A DNA stretch of 64,000 bases from an uncultured Desulfobacter sp. (GCF_963664415.1 NZ_OY761443.1:434001-498000), one strand, 5' to 3'. Shown: positions 45,925-56,695, numbered from the stretch's first letter. Numbers and translations are program-made. The notes: generated by a model not told the origin, from the sequence alone.

Positions 45925-47979
45925 CTATGCTTCGTTTGGCAGAAGCGTTATTTTTGATTGGCCTTTGGGTTCCGTGCGTATCAATAAATTGCCAAGGCCG
46001 GATGCCCTGAGTGTTCGCTGTTTAGCGGCAGACGCCAGAATCCCAGGTGACGGCCCTGCCAGGGTAAAAAAAGAACGCGCCCGGGTGATGCCGGTGTATA
46101 TAAGCTCCCGGGTCAGTACCGGACTCATGGTATCCGGCAGAATCAGGGCGGTATGGTCGAATTCAGAACCTTGGGATTTATGGACTGTCATGGCGTAGAC
46201 CGTCTCCACCGCCTCAAGTCTTGACGGAAGCACCTGTTTGATAGATCCGTCAGCCATGGGAAAGACCACCCGCAGTATCTTTTCAGCCGGAGTTCCTTCT
46301 CCCTGACCCTTTTGATATTCATTGCCGACTTCAACGGAAATGCCGATATCTCCGTTCATCAGCCCCAACCTATAGTCGTTCCGGGTGACCATCACAGGAC
46401 GGCCCGGATACCACCCCTGGGTGGCCCGGATCAATCCGGCATTATAGAGGATTCGCGCGCAAATACGGTTCAGACCTACCACACCCCACTCTCCTTTGCG
46501 AACGGGACTCAAAAGTTGAAATCCGTCAAATTTTTCCAGAACGGCCTTGAACCAATGAGTTTCAGATGAAAAACCCTGCATCCCGTTAGCGAGGAGCTCA
46601 AGATATGCCCGGTATCCAACCGGTTGTGCCGCAGCATGCGGAAAAGATTTTGGATTGCCGTCCAATATCAGGCTGCGGAATTGAGACGCTTCACAAGAGC
46701 GGATCAAAAGCTGATGTATATCTGAGTATCCTTTTTTCCAAACCTTGGCAACCGCCTCTTTTTCACCCAGGTTTACAGCCTGGGCCAAATTGCCTATGCC
46801 GCTGTCTTCATGAAATCGATGACTTTTTCTCAATACCACGATCTGCTGGTCCAGTCCGGTGCCCGGGCTTGAATAGTCAGACAAGTCATATCCTGTCGCA
46901 TTTTTAATGAAATCAATTGTATCAGGCAGATAACACGGGCGGGAGGCATTGGCGCAAATATCACCCAGCACGGACCCGGCCTCCACGGACGCCAGTTGAT
47001 CCTTATCCCCAAGCAGGATTAATCGTGCCCGGGACGGCAAGGCCCCCAGCAGGGCATCCATCATCTCAAGATCTATCATGGAGGCTTCATCCACCACCAA
47101 AAGATCTACATGCAGGCGATTGGTCCGGTTATGGATAAACTGCCGGGAATCATGACGGGTTCCTAAAAGCCGATGAAGGGTCGTCACCTCAGTGGGCATA
47201 TGGGCTTGAATCTCTTCGGGCAAAAGGCCCATGGCCTTGGATATGGATTCGGTAAGCCGAGCAGCGGCTTTCCCGGTGGGGGCGGCAAGACGTATGCGAA
47301 GTATTTTGCCTTGTTCCAGGGCGATGCCCTGGAGTAGGCCCAACACCTGCACCACAGTTGTTGTTTTACCGGTCCCAGGACCTCCGGAGATCACACTGAA
47401 ATTGGAAACGGCGGCCACAGCTGCTGCCACGCTCTGCCAATGGATACTTTGTTTTTTAATCTCTTTTGGGCTCCTCAATTTTAAGAAAATCTTATCCAGC
47501 CGTCTTTCTAAATCGTCGGGAACCGGATTTTTTTGTCCCACCCGGCTAAGAATCTCCTGGGCCACCTGCCGGGTATAGACCCAATATCGTCGTAGATATA
47601 AACGCTCCTGTTCCAAGACCAGGGGTGTATTATCACCATCTTGGCCCACAAGCGCTGACCCGGACAGCTGGTTCTCCCAATAGTCTTTGGTGATCTTTGC
47701 AAGAATATGGGAAGGTTTGGCAGGCATATCCTCCCCGGTCTCGCCTTCAGGCGGCAGGGAAAGTGTCCCGTCGGGATCTTTCAGGGCACCGGCGATATCC
47801 AGACAAATGTGCCCCCGGCCAAGCTGGTGGCTTGCCAGGGCAGCGCCAAGAAGCACCAGGGGAGATGCAGATGGCTCCTGACGGTTTAAAAACACCACAA
47901 AAGCCTTATCAAGCGCCCGAAGCCACCCCCGGTCGGTCCAGGTGTGAATCAATTCAAAAAAATCAGCAGGGGGCATCAT
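45925..47979 (-). CDS. recD: Exodeoxyribonuclease V alpha subunit RecD
   Basis: 684-residue 5'-3' helicase of RecBCD. Walker A is SGGPGTGKTTTVVQVL, Walker B lies in LLVVDEASMIDL, and motif VI region AMTVHKSQGSEFDH is intact. The start overlaps the recB stop by four bases (ATGA), so the subunits are made in step. Last gene of the recC-recB-recD operon. Confidence 0.96.
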   Translation of the reverse strand: MMPPADFFELIHTWTDRGWLRALDKAFVVFLNRQEPSASPLVLLGAALASHQLGRGHICLDIAGALKDPDGTLSLPPEGETGEDMPAKPSHILAKITKDYWENQLSGSALVGQDGDNTPLVLEQERLYLRRYWVYTRQVAQEILSRVGQKNPVPDDLERRLDKIFLKLRSPKEIKKQSIHWQSVAAAVAAVSNFSVISGGPGTGKTTTVVQVLGLLQGIALEQGKILRIRLAAPTGKAAARLTESISKAMGLLPEEIQAHMPTEVTTLHRLLGTRHDSRQFIHNRTNRLHVDLLVVDEASMIDLEMMDALLGALPSRARLILLGDKDQLASVEAGSVLGDICANASRPCYLPDTIDFIKNATGYDLSDYSSPGTGLDQQIVVLRKSHRFHEDSGIGNLAQAVNLGEKEAVAKVWKKGYSDIHQLLIRSCEASQFRSLILDGNPKSFPHAAAQPVGYRAYLELLANGMQGFSSETHWFKAVLEKFDGFQLLSPVRKGEWGVVGLNRICARILYNAGLIRATQGWYPGRPVMVTRNDYRLGLMNGDIGISVEVGNEYQKGQGEGTPAEKILRVVFPMADGSIKQVLPSRLEAVETVYAMTVHKSQGSEFDHTALILPDTMSPVLTRELIYTGITRARSFFTLAGPSPGILASAAKQRTLRASGLGNLLIRTEPKGQSKITLLPNEA

Positions 47980-50900
47980 GAGGCTTCTCCTTTTTCCAAC
48001 ACATTGTCAGCCTTAAACAGATTATCCAGCTCATTGATCAGGGTCACAGGAGGCTTATCTACATAAACGCCCTGGCCGGATTTATTGACACCCCTTAAAA
48101 AAAGATAGACCGCACCGCCCACATCCCGTTCATAGTCATACCCTTCAAGCCGGGCTTTGAGCAACCGATGAAGCGCCAGGATATACAGCAGGTATTGAAG
48201 ATCATACCGGTGTCCCACCATGGCCTGGGCCATGGCGTCATACCCGTAGGCACTCTGATCATTGCCCAGATAATTGGATTTGTAATCCAGAACAAAATAC
48301 TGACCATTAAAGCTAAAGACAAGGTCAATGAAGCCCTTGAGCATGCCGTTGATCCGGTCCCGCCGCAACACAGGCCGAACAATGCCCGGCAGTACGAAAC
48401 CGGTCACCAGCCGGTCCACATCCAGGATATCCACCTGGTGGGCGGCAAAAAGAAATTCCATTTCTGCCCGGCACAAATCCTTGCCAAGATCGGACAAAGG
48501 CATAAAACCACCGTTTAGAGGCAAGGGAGTTTGAACCAACTCCAGAAGCCACTGAGAAAGGACATCTGTCCAAGCCTCCCAGCCGCGTCGAATACACAAA
48601 CTTTCAACTTTTTCCCGGGTGACTGAAGGGTTCCTGGCGACCTGATCAAACCCCATATGCGCCGCCCATTCCAGCATGTCATGAAGAAACGTCCCCGGCT
48701 CAGGCCCCCGGGCAAAGGTATGGATGGATTGGGCATTGGGGATAACATCCAGGGACAAGGTCTCTTCTCCTGCCGTCTCCTGGAGCTGATCCTGGGCCGG
48801 AGAATCCGGAGAATCCACTACCGTATCTTCAAAGGACAGAGAAAGGTCCGTCCCGGCATCGGGCATGGCCGCACCGGAGAGAATCCCGGAATAACTGGTG
48901 ATCCGCCAATTTTTAGGAATTGTTCCGGTGAACATTCTGGCGGGTAACAGGTTCGGCGTTTCAGACGCTGGGACGGCACTCTCCAACGTCTCATCAGGCA
49001 GAGGGGCAACTGCAATGGCCTCACAATCCCCCTTTAGATCCGCAAGGATGGAAGGCAGGTCCGCCGTGGGTATCATCTCCCCGCCGTTTAGCAGGTAACC
49101 GATGCCGGACTGGTGAAGGTCTGTTTTTTCCCCATATTTTTTGGTGACCGCCCCCATGACGCCCATCCCAAGCCAGCACGCATGGCAAGCCCGGGTCAAC
49201 GCCACATAAAGGATTCGCAAATCCTCGGCCAGCCGCTCCTGATCCGCCGTTTCCAACTCTTCATCGCCTGGATTTACCACCATTGTGGGACTTCCGTCAT
49301 CATTGTGGCGTTTCACCATGGGAGAATTTTTTGCGGTTACTTTTCTGAAACTGCAGATAAAAGGCAGGAAGACCAGAGGATATTCCAGGCCTTTTGACTT
49401 GTGAATGGTGACCACCCGGACCAGCTCCTGGTCACTTTCCAGGCGAAGAATCTGATCATCGCCGCCCTGGTGATTTTCAATCTGCCCGGCAAGCCAGCGG
49501 ATCACGCCCTGTTCGCCGTCAAGGTCCGCTGCAGCGGCCTGGATCATTTCCGATAAATGGAGCACATTGGTCAGCTGCCGTTCTCCTGAAGGTGTGGCCA
49601 GCATCCCGGCACTCACGTTGAAAGCCAAAAGCAGCGCCCTCACCATGGGCAGCACACCCTGGCGGCGCCAGATGTTCTGGAATTGCTTAAACCGTTCCAG
49701 CTCGGCCTCCCAAGCCAGCTCATCTTCTTTCAACCGGTCCAGGGTTTCAAAAGAGAGATTCAACATTTCTGTGGCCAGGGCAGTTCTAACCCATGCATCG
49801 TTGGTCGGTTCCGAACAGGCCTGGAGAATATACAGCAAGGAGAGCGCTTCCGGGCTGTCAAACACAGATTCCCGGTCTGACAGATAGACCGATTTCACCC
49901 CACGTGTTGCTAAGGCCGATCGAATGGCCACAGCTTCATTGCCGTCCCTGACGAGGACAGCTATGTCCGAAGGCTTCAAAGGAATCATTTCCTCTCCAGG
50001 TTCAACAAACCCCGCAGCACAGGGTGTCTGACCGCCTAAGTTTAAAAGCCGGGTGATCTCCTGGGCACCGGCTTGGGCCATTTTGGCGATATATCCGTCA
50101 GCCCCTGTTTTTTTAACGGGTTCATCCTGGTTCATCTGCCAGAGCGTCATGGCCGGCATCTGTTGGCCGTCCATCCAGAATGTTTCCTGCCGGCCCTGGG
50201 CCGCCACCGGTTCAAAGGGGATCTGATCCTTGAATAAAAAGGGGCCTTGGGAAAGATGGTTTGCCCGGTTGAATACCTGGTTGACGGCCTTCACCATACT
50301 CTGGGTGGACCGGTAATTCTTCTCCAGGGTGTAATGATGTCCCAGGGTATCCTTCTTTGCCCTGAGGTAGGTATGGATATCCGCCCCCCTGAAGGCATAG
50401 ATGGCCTGCTTGGGATCTCCAATCATAAAGAGCCCCGTGTTTTCCTGATTCAAATAAATGGCACCAAAAGAGCTATACTGAACCGGATCCGTATCCTGGA
50501 ACTCATCAATCATGGCCACCGGAAACTGTTCGCGGATTACCCCGGCAAGGCGGTTTCCCCCGGAGGCCTGGGAATTCAGGGCCTGACCCAGTCGAGTGAG
50601 CAAATCATTGAACCCCATCCGGGACAAGCGGTTCTTGGCGGCAGAGACCCTTGTACGAATTTCACCAGCTGCGTGATAAATCAAAGCCGTTTTCACATCC
50701 ATTGATGAAAGATCACTATTTAATTGATCCAATGAATCATAAGCTGGATGGGTGGGGGCCGTTTTATTTTTAGAACCCCCGGCAGCCAACCCCGTTGTTG
50801 AAAACTTTTCCAGAGCCTGATCATCAGGTAAAGGACCGTCATGGTTGACCCATTGGTCCAGTTGCATAATCCACTTGTCCAGTGAAGCCTTCCGGTACTT

Positions 50901-51671
50901 ATTATTGTTCAAGGTCTTATCGGCCTGGGCCTGGACCACCTGGGCCACCGCTGTGTAAAAATCCAATTTCCATGCCTGTCGTGCGGCTTCTATGGATTGC
51001 ATCCGCTGTGAAATGACATCAAAGGGGTCACCCGTGCAGGACGCGTCAGCACAATCCACGGCATTAATAACCGGCAACACCTGTTTCAGCAGTTCCTGGG
51101 GGGTGCTGATCTTGGCCACGGTTTTCAATTCCGATAAAGTCGCAACGCTCTGGGGATAAAACCCAGCCCGCCAGAAATCACATGCCGCCTCTTCCAAAAG
51201 GTCCTGGTCGTTGGGCGCAAGCTCCAGATCAAACAAAGATAGGCTGTCAAATGCATGCTGGCGGAGCATGCGCTGGCACCAGGCGTGAATGGTGTGGATG
51301 GCAGACTCGTCCATCCACTGGGCGGCCTGTTCCAGGCGCATGGCAAGGACCGGCCATTCATCGGGATCGTAATCATCTCTCAAATCATTGAGAAAGGCAT
51401 CTTTTGCCTCAAGTCCTCTGAAGAATCCGGCTGCCTCGGTAAGCCGACTTCTAATTCTTTCCCGCAGCTCTTCTGTGGCAGCGTTGGTAAAGGTAACAAC
51501 CAGGATCTCCGGTGGCGTCAACGGCCGGGAAAATCCGTTCTCATTCCCATGCCCTAAAATCAGCCGAAGATAAAGGGCGGCAATGGTGTATGTCTTTCCG
51601 GTTCCGGCACTGGCTTCAATCAGCCGGGCACCGTTCAAAGGAAAGGTCATTGGATTTAATTTTTCCACCAT
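47976..51671 (-). CDS. recB: Exodeoxyribonuclease V beta subunit RecB
   Basis: 1231 residues: UvrD-type 3'-5' helicase (Walker A IEASAGTGKTYTIAALYLRL; VAMIDEFQDTDPVQY; TIHKSKGLEYPLVFLP) and a C-terminal RecB nuclease domain with the metal-site motif YFVLDYKSNYLG. RecBCD resects double-strand ends to Chi sites and degrades linear foreign DNA. It begins two bases after the recC stop. Confidence 0.96.
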   Translation of the reverse strand: MVEKLNPMTFPLNGARLIEASAGTGKTYTIAALYLRLILGHGNENGFSRPLTPPEILVVTFTNAATEELRERIRSRLTEAAGFFRGLEAKDAFLNDLRDDYDPDEWPVLAMRLEQAAQWMDESAIHTIHAWCQRMLRQHAFDSLSLFDLELAPNDQDLLEEAACDFWRAGFYPQSVATLSELKTVAKISTPQELLKQVLPVINAVDCADASCTGDPFDVISQRMQSIEAARQAWKLDFYTAVAQVVQAQADKTLNNNKYRKASLDKWIMQLDQWVNHDGPLPDDQALEKFSTTGLAAGGSKNKTAPTHPAYDSLDQLNSDLSSMDVKTALIYHAAGEIRTRVSAAKNRLSRMGFNDLLTRLGQALNSQASGGNRLAGVIREQFPVAMIDEFQDTDPVQYSSFGAIYLNQENTGLFMIGDPKQAIYAFRGADIHTYLRAKKDTLGHHYTLEKNYRSTQSMVKAVNQVFNRANHLSQGPFLFKDQIPFEPVAAQGRQETFWMDGQQMPAMTLWQMNQDEPVKKTGADGYIAKMAQAGAQEITRLLNLGGQTPCAAGFVEPGEEMIPLKPSDIAVLVRDGNEAVAIRSALATRGVKSVYLSDRESVFDSPEALSLLYILQACSEPTNDAWVRTALATEMLNLSFETLDRLKEDELAWEAELERFKQFQNIWRRQGVLPMVRALLLAFNVSAGMLATPSGERQLTNVLHLSEMIQAAAADLDGEQGVIRWLAGQIENHQGGDDQILRLESDQELVRVVTIHKSKGLEYPLVFLPFICSFRKVTAKNSPMVKRHNDDGSPTMVVNPGDEELETADQERLAEDLRILYVALTRACHACWLGMGVMGAVTKKYGEKTDLHQSGIGYLLNGGEMIPTADLPSILADLKGDCEAIAVAPLPDETLESAVPASETPNLLPARMFTGTIPKNWRITSYSGILSGAAMPDAGTDLSLSFEDTVVDSPDSPAQDQLQETAGEETLSLDVIPNAQSIHTFARGPEPGTFLHDMLEWAAHMGFDQVARNPSVTREKVESLCIRRGWEAWTDVLSQWLLELVQTPLPLNGGFMPLSDLGKDLCRAEMEFLFAAHQVDILDVDRLVTGFVLPGIVRPVLRRDRINGMLKGFIDLVFSFNGQYFVLDYKSNYLGNDQSAYGYDAMAQAMVGHRYDLQYLLYILALHRLLKARLEGYDYERDVGGAVYLFLRGVNKSGQGVYVDKPPVTLINELDNLFKADNVLEKGEAS

Positions 51672-51673
51672 GA

Positions 51674-54600
51674 TTACACCTCCTTTTCCAGGGCCAACAT
51701 TAGAGGGGCATACAAAGCTTGACTAAGGGAAACAAAAAAATTGTCATGGGCCTGCCATAAATCTTCAAATGTGGGATAGGCCCGCCTGAGATACGCATCA
51801 TACGACAACTCTCCGCCCGATCCAAAGTCGCCCCCTTCATATGCCTTTGCAGCGTCAGCCTTGGCCTTTTTTTCATCTTTGGTTCCCAAGGCATGGACGT
51901 AGGCCAGCCCGGTTTTGGCCGTAACAGGCAAAGGCAGCCTCAGCCCCTGGAACAAACAGGACACCATGGCATTCAGAACCTTTTGGGACACTGCTTTTGC
52001 AATGGGAGAAAAACAGACAATGCCGTCCGGAGCCACGAGATGGCTGGAGATGTCAAGCCCTTGGGCGCAGGCGGCAACATGTTTCACCCAAAGTCCGGAC
52101 AGACTATGAATTCGACTCACCTTACCGTTACTTCCCATAATAGATTTTGGATAAAACTCCCAGCGGGCGAACCGGGTCAAAACGTAGGAGTCTCCCATAT
52201 TTTCTGAATCATTTACCTCATGGATCTTATCCAGCCAGTCATCTAAAAAAACGGCCGGTGTTTCATCCGCGTCAATGTTCAGGGAGATCTCTATGGGATC
52301 ACAGGGGCATGACCATTTTTCCAATAAAGTCTGATGTCCGGTCAGCATATTGATTACCGGTTTTGAAAGTTCATCGGCTGCCAGATGGCCGAACCCCGCC
52401 ATGGGCAAAGCACCTGTTCGGGTCAGGCGCAGGGCCTCAGTCTCAACTGCAGAACCTGCGTCTAAGGACTTGGCATGGAGCCCTGCCTCCAGCAATTGTG
52501 TACCTAGTCCAAAAGGCGCCAGGGAATCCAAGGCAAAGGGCTCCTGGTCCCGATCGGTTATAGACGGATCATCAAACCTGATGGACAGGCGCTGATTGAA
52601 GAAATATTGAACCGGTTTTTTAAAAAAACGAATCAGGGAAGTCAGATTCAGGCTGCCTTCAAAGTCAGGCACAGGCAAGGCTTGATTCAAGGTATCTCGG
52701 CTTTCCACTGTTTTGGAATCAAGAGAAGTCCGCCATTCATGGGCATAGGTAAACAGGCCATGACCATCTTCACGGAAATAGTCTCTGCCAAAAGGCTGCA
52801 AGGGATGGATATGGGTGATTGCCCCCAACAAATCGGCATGTTCGATTTTATCCGTATTGTCGTCCGATTTTTTATTTATGCACCACCCGGCACTAAGATA
52901 GTCCCTGAGCTGCCCAACCAGTACCGATGGCATACGCTCACTGTTATCCCGGTCATCTCTGCCCACATAGGAAATATAGAGCCGTTTCCGGGCTGACAGC
53001 AGGGACTCAAGGAAAAGATACCGGTCATCCTCCCGCCGGGATCGGTCACCGGGCCGATACAATCCTTTTCCTGACATCAAATCAAAATCAAGGGGCGGGT
53101 GACTTCGAGGAAACGCCCCGTCGTTCATACCCAAAAGGTAGACTACTTTAAAGGGAATGGCCCGCATGGGCATCAGTGTGCCGAAATTCACCATGCCTGC
53201 CAGAAACCGTTGGGATGTGCTGGATTCATTCATCCGGGCCAATAAGAAATCCCGAACGACGGCCAGGGGTAATTTTTCATCCAGCATCGCTTGGTCGCAC
53301 GCATCAAGCCACTGGTCCAAAATTTCGTTCAGTCGGCTGATCGTCAACTGGTCCTGGCTTTCCCGGACGGTAAAACAATCCTGGGTGAGATTTCGGATTT
53401 TTTCAGACCAACCCGCCGGCGTTGCATCTTGGTTCAAACTGCGCCACAAACGTTCCAGTTCACCAATCGCATCGAATAAAGGCCCCACCAAAGCCGCCTC
53501 AAGGCCGCCGACCTCTTCATAGGGCTCAATACCGTTCCACGCCCCACCCGATCCAACCGCATACCCTAAAAGCATACGGTCCAGACCAAAGGCCCAGGTA
53601 TTTTGCGCCAGTCCATCGGGAAGTTTGAACAAAGTGCGCTGTTCGCCATTTAAGCCCCAGGCAACCCCTGCGCCTTCAATCCATTGCCTCAGTTTAGGCA
53701 ACTCCTCCTCTCGAATGTTAAAGCGCCGCCTGAACGCCCCAACTTCAAAAAGATCCATGACATCACTGACGCTCATACGGGAATCGGGCAAATGCAACAG
53801 GGTTTCCAGCGCCTTGATCAGGGGGATACTCTCCCTGTTGGGTTTATCTGCAATGGTAAAGGGTATAAACCGGGGATCCATTGACGCCAAATTTCCAAAA
53901 ACCGCTTCAATGTGGGGGGCGTAGGCATCGATGTCGGGTGTCATCACAATAATATCCCGCGGCTTTAAATTTTCTAGGGTTTCAAAACAATGAAGAAGCT
54001 GATCTTGGAGAATTTCCACTTCACGCTGGCGGCTGTGGGCCACCTGAAAACAGATGGATTCATCTCCGGGCGTAACCTTTTGTTTTTCGCCCTCATCCCC
54101 GCCGGGGATAGGCTCAAGATCCAAAATAGCCTGTTGTACCTGCTGCAAAAGGCAATTGTCTTTGCCGGGTAATATAAAATCCCCAAATAAATCGATTTGG
54201 GCAAAATCTGTTTCATAATTTTCCGGTTCGTCATACCCGTACAGCAGACCAATGTAATCCCTGCCCTGTTTTCCCCACGCCGCAAGCAATGGGTTGGCAT
54301 GCTGGTGAAGAAATTCGGGAGCAAGAGACTTGGGAATGCCGGACTTAACTTTGTGGCGTGCGTTCTCGATGCGCAAAAGTTCCCGGTCTTCAACAATGTC
54401 CGCCCAGAAATGACGACAGGGGTTATGAACAAAAAGCAAAACCTGGGACATGGAAGATACGGAGTACAAAGTTTCCAGCACCTGGCGAGGCAGAGATGAA
54501 ATCCCAAACACAATCACCCGGGGGGGCAGTTCCTTTGGCCGCTGCCCGTTCAAGGTTCCGGCCTTTTCTAAAAACCTGTTATGAAGGTCCGCCCGGCCTA

Positions 54601-55222
54601 TGGTTCTATATTCGTCCGGGACATCGGCCTTAATCTTGCGCCAGAGCTCAGCCTGCCATTTCTGATTTTCATTTAGGGGGAGCGGCTGTCCCCCTATTCT
54701 GGCGAGCTGGTCAAGCCCCTTGGACCAGTCTTCAAGCCAATCCGCCCGGTACACCTGATACTGGTCATAAAGATCTGCCAGATGACCGGCCAACTGGCTG
54801 CGTTTACGCAGGTCTTCATCATGTTCAAGAAACCGGTTCAAAGGCGCAAAAACGAACTCCCCTACAAGCAAAGGCAAAAGCCTGAAAATCCGCCAGATCA
54901 ATCGATCTTTGTCATAGGCGGATTCTTCGGGAATAGTATCACCGCCCAGAACGGCTCGGTAAGCGGTCCAGACGTATCGCCCCGGCAGTTTCATCTCAAT
55001 TCCGGCACTGATGCCGCATCCATTGTCCGCCGCCAGTGCCAACTTAAGCCATTGGGCCATACCATTGCTTTGAACAATAAACTGCTCGGTCTCCAGAACC
55101 CCTAAGGGATGCCCCTTAATCCAGTTTACGGCCACCTGTCTTAAATCTTCCAGATGATTGGAATGTATAATTGAAAGGCCGGGAGTAAGTTTCTGCCGGG
55201 AATTTTGACTTTGACTCGCCAT
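51674..55222 (-). CDS. recC: Exodeoxyribonuclease V gamma subunit RecC
   Basis: 1182 residues, full length for RecC, the Chi-recognising subunit with an inactive helicase/nuclease fold. Recognised by N-terminal IIHSNHLEDLRQVAVNW, VQSNGMAQWLKL and VFGISSLPRQVLETL, and by the following recB and recD. The ATG at 55222 has AGGAAAATGTA. First gene of the operon. Confidence 0.96.
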   Translation of the reverse strand: MASQSQNSRQKLTPGLSIIHSNHLEDLRQVAVNWIKGHPLGVLETEQFIVQSNGMAQWLKLALAADNGCGISAGIEMKLPGRYVWTAYRAVLGGDTIPEESAYDKDRLIWRIFRLLPLLVGEFVFAPLNRFLEHDEDLRKRSQLAGHLADLYDQYQVYRADWLEDWSKGLDQLARIGGQPLPLNENQKWQAELWRKIKADVPDEYRTIGRADLHNRFLEKAGTLNGQRPKELPPRVIVFGISSLPRQVLETLYSVSSMSQVLLFVHNPCRHFWADIVEDRELLRIENARHKVKSGIPKSLAPEFLHQHANPLLAAWGKQGRDYIGLLYGYDEPENYETDFAQIDLFGDFILPGKDNCLLQQVQQAILDLEPIPGGDEGEKQKVTPGDESICFQVAHSRQREVEILQDQLLHCFETLENLKPRDIIVMTPDIDAYAPHIEAVFGNLASMDPRFIPFTIADKPNRESIPLIKALETLLHLPDSRMSVSDVMDLFEVGAFRRRFNIREEELPKLRQWIEGAGVAWGLNGEQRTLFKLPDGLAQNTWAFGLDRMLLGYAVGSGGAWNGIEPYEEVGGLEAALVGPLFDAIGELERLWRSLNQDATPAGWSEKIRNLTQDCFTVRESQDQLTISRLNEILDQWLDACDQAMLDEKLPLAVVRDFLLARMNESSTSQRFLAGMVNFGTLMPMRAIPFKVVYLLGMNDGAFPRSHPPLDFDLMSGKGLYRPGDRSRREDDRYLFLESLLSARKRLYISYVGRDDRDNSERMPSVLVGQLRDYLSAGWCINKKSDDNTDKIEHADLLGAITHIHPLQPFGRDYFREDGHGLFTYAHEWRTSLDSKTVESRDTLNQALPVPDFEGSLNLTSLIRFFKKPVQYFFNQRLSIRFDDPSITDRDQEPFALDSLAPFGLGTQLLEAGLHAKSLDAGSAVETEALRLTRTGALPMAGFGHLAADELSKPVINMLTGHQTLLEKWSCPCDPIEISLNIDADETPAVFLDDWLDKIHEVNDSENMGDSYVLTRFARWEFYPKSIMGSNGKVSRIHSLSGLWVKHVAACAQGLDISSHLVAPDGIVCFSPIAKAVSQKVLNAMVSCLFQGLRLPLPVTAKTGLAYVHALGTKDEKKAKADAAKAYEGGDFGSGGELSYDAYLRRAYPTFEDLWQAHDNFFVSLSQALYAPLMLALEKEV

Positions 55223-55448
55223 TACATTTTCCTGAAACGATATAAACTTAAAATTGAAGTGCCATTCTGCAACAAAACTAAAACTGGGCGCTTTTTGAAT
55301 TTTAAAATCTCAAAGATTCTGAAAAGTAAAAAATTCTTGAAGGCCTCCCCAAGGATTAAAGAGGAAGGTTCTAATAAATAAGGAGTGTTCAGAATTCTGT
55401 GTCACTGGTTAAATTTCCGAATTTACCTCGCCATCAACACCTTGAAAC

Positions 55449-55856
55449 CTATTCTGCTTCGATCCAATTTTCCAGTCTCAAACCATCAACTCTGACAAAC
55501 TCTCGCATGTTATTAGAGACAAGAATTAATGATTCACTCCGGGCATGCCCTGCAATATGCAAATCATTGACCCCGATAGGTGTGCCTTTCTTTTCTAAAT
55601 CCGCTCTGATATTTCCATAGTGGGCAGCCGCACTGTCGTCGTAGGGAAGGATTTCCAGTCGTGATACAAAGTCTTCTACGCTTCTCAGATTGTGGGCCAC
55701 CTTAGTGCTTTTTTCAGCACCATGTAACAATTCTGCCAGGGTGATTGAACTAATGCACATCTGCCCTGCATGGGCGTTGAAAACGTCTAATACCTCAATG
55801 GGTCGACGTTTAATCACATAAATAACAATATTGGTGTCCAACATATATTTCAGCAT
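55449..55856 (-). CDS. vapC: VapC-type PIN-domain toxin
   Basis: 135 residues with a PIN fold: YMLDTNIVIYVIK carries the first Asp, TLAELLHGAEKS the Glu, and GVNDLHIAGHARS the later Asp. Such toxins cleave tRNA or rRNA when the antitoxin is lost. The ATG at 55856 overlaps the antitoxin stop (TGATG), as usual for vapBC. A TTG one codon upstream is less likely. Confidence 0.93.
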   Translation of the reverse strand: MLKYMLDTNIVIYVIKRRPIEVLDVFNAHAGQMCISSITLAELLHGAEKSTKVAHNLRSVEDFVSRLEILPYDDSAAAHYGNIRADLEKKGTPIGVNDLHIAGHARSESLILVSNNMREFVRVDGLRLENWIEAE

Positions 55857-56089
55857 CAAAAAGATTCTCTTTCTGATTGTTCCTGTGAAGCACGTTCTGT
55901 CATAAAATCGTCGGAAACCCCATCTTCAGAAAGAAAAAAACTGTCCCATGTATTTTCTACGGGTGAAAGCACACGGTCTTTGCCGACAACGCGTACGACA
56001 ACTTTTTTCACATTCTTGGGAAACCTACTGTCAACCGGTAATCTTACCGCTTGGGTTCTGTTATTTACAAAAACCGTTCCTATATCCAT
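55856..56089 (-). CDS. vapB: VapB-type antitoxin
   Basis: 77 residues. The N-terminal AbrB-like DNA-binding strand region (TVFVNNRTQAVRLPV, KVVVRVVGKDRVLSP) is typical of VapB/VagC; the acidic C-terminus (SEDGVSDDF) should wrap the toxin. ATG 56089 has GGGAG before it; the ATG at 56104 is in frame but overlaps that site. It is the last full chromosomal operon before the integration site. Confidence 0.92.
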   Translation of the reverse strand: MDIGTVFVNNRTQAVRLPVDSRFPKNVKKVVVRVVGKDRVLSPVENTWDSFFLSEDGVSDDFMTERASQEQSERESF

Positions 56090-56340
56090 AACCCAATCTC
56101 CCATAATTAGTTCACTATATATTTGAAATATAAATCAGAGTGAGGTATTTAGCAATGGTATATAGCATCGATTTACCCCCCAATCCTTTAAACCGTTCGT
56201 CACTTTTTGCGGTTTTCACGGGAGCATTAACAGATAGTCCACAGTAGTCTTTCACCTGAAAACCGGGCATTGGCACACGAGAATTCCTTTTTCAAACATG
56301 CTGGATGCCCACAAGGACTCTGCTTTTTTAGCCAACATTG

Positions 56341-56599
56341 AAACAGGCTGGATTATCCATGGAAAAAAGAAACTGTAAGAACACTCGGTCGTCATACATA
56401 ACAAACGCCATCGACAACAGTGAAAGGATAGGGTTTGTCCAAAACCAGGTGGGACATACCAACACCCAAATGATAATTGAGCATTATTAATTACAAGCAT
56501 ATCCCCGCGCCACAAAATGGCAAAGGGCGGGAAAAAGCGTTTCCAATTAACATGGATGGTGAAAAAATTGTGATGGCGCAAGAAGGTGATTCTGAATAA
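56341..56599 (+). pseudogene. Tyrosine integrase C-terminal remnant
   Basis: Broken translation gives ITNAIDNSERIGFVQNQVGH then TNTQMIIEHYY and, after a shift near 56490, a tail AFPINMDGEKIV ending EGDSE. GHTNTQMIIEHYY is the box II pattern of phage integrases with the catalytic His and Tyr. There are at least two frame breaks and no N-terminal half here. It lies just left of the tmRNA fragment, so it is the leftover of an older element at the same site. Confidence 0.72.
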
Positions 56600-56668
56600 A
56601 AAAAGCTTCCAATTCTACCAGAGAAGAGGAAGCCTAATATTTAAGTAATTTAAACAATTAAATATTTT

Positions 56669-56695
56669 TGGTGGAGGCGACGGGAGTTGAACCCG
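56669..56695 (-). other. tmRNA (ssrA) 3'-end fragment; likely attachment site
   Basis: On the minus strand the segment reads CGGGTTCAACTCCCG then TCGCCTCCACCA: the T arm, acceptor 3' strand and CCA of tmRNA. The rest of tmRNA is not to the right, so this is the displaced 3' piece left by integration into ssrA. The intact gene should lie at the far right end of the element, outside the window. Confidence 0.8.

Noticed and set aside
56252..56581. 109-codon minus-strand frame
   Set aside because: It is the shadow of the integrase C-terminal remnant on the plus strand and has no ribosome site.
56669..56695. Complete tRNA or tmRNA gene
   Set aside because: Only the T arm and acceptor 3' strand are there; no D arm, anticodon or tag-peptide region can be found next to it.
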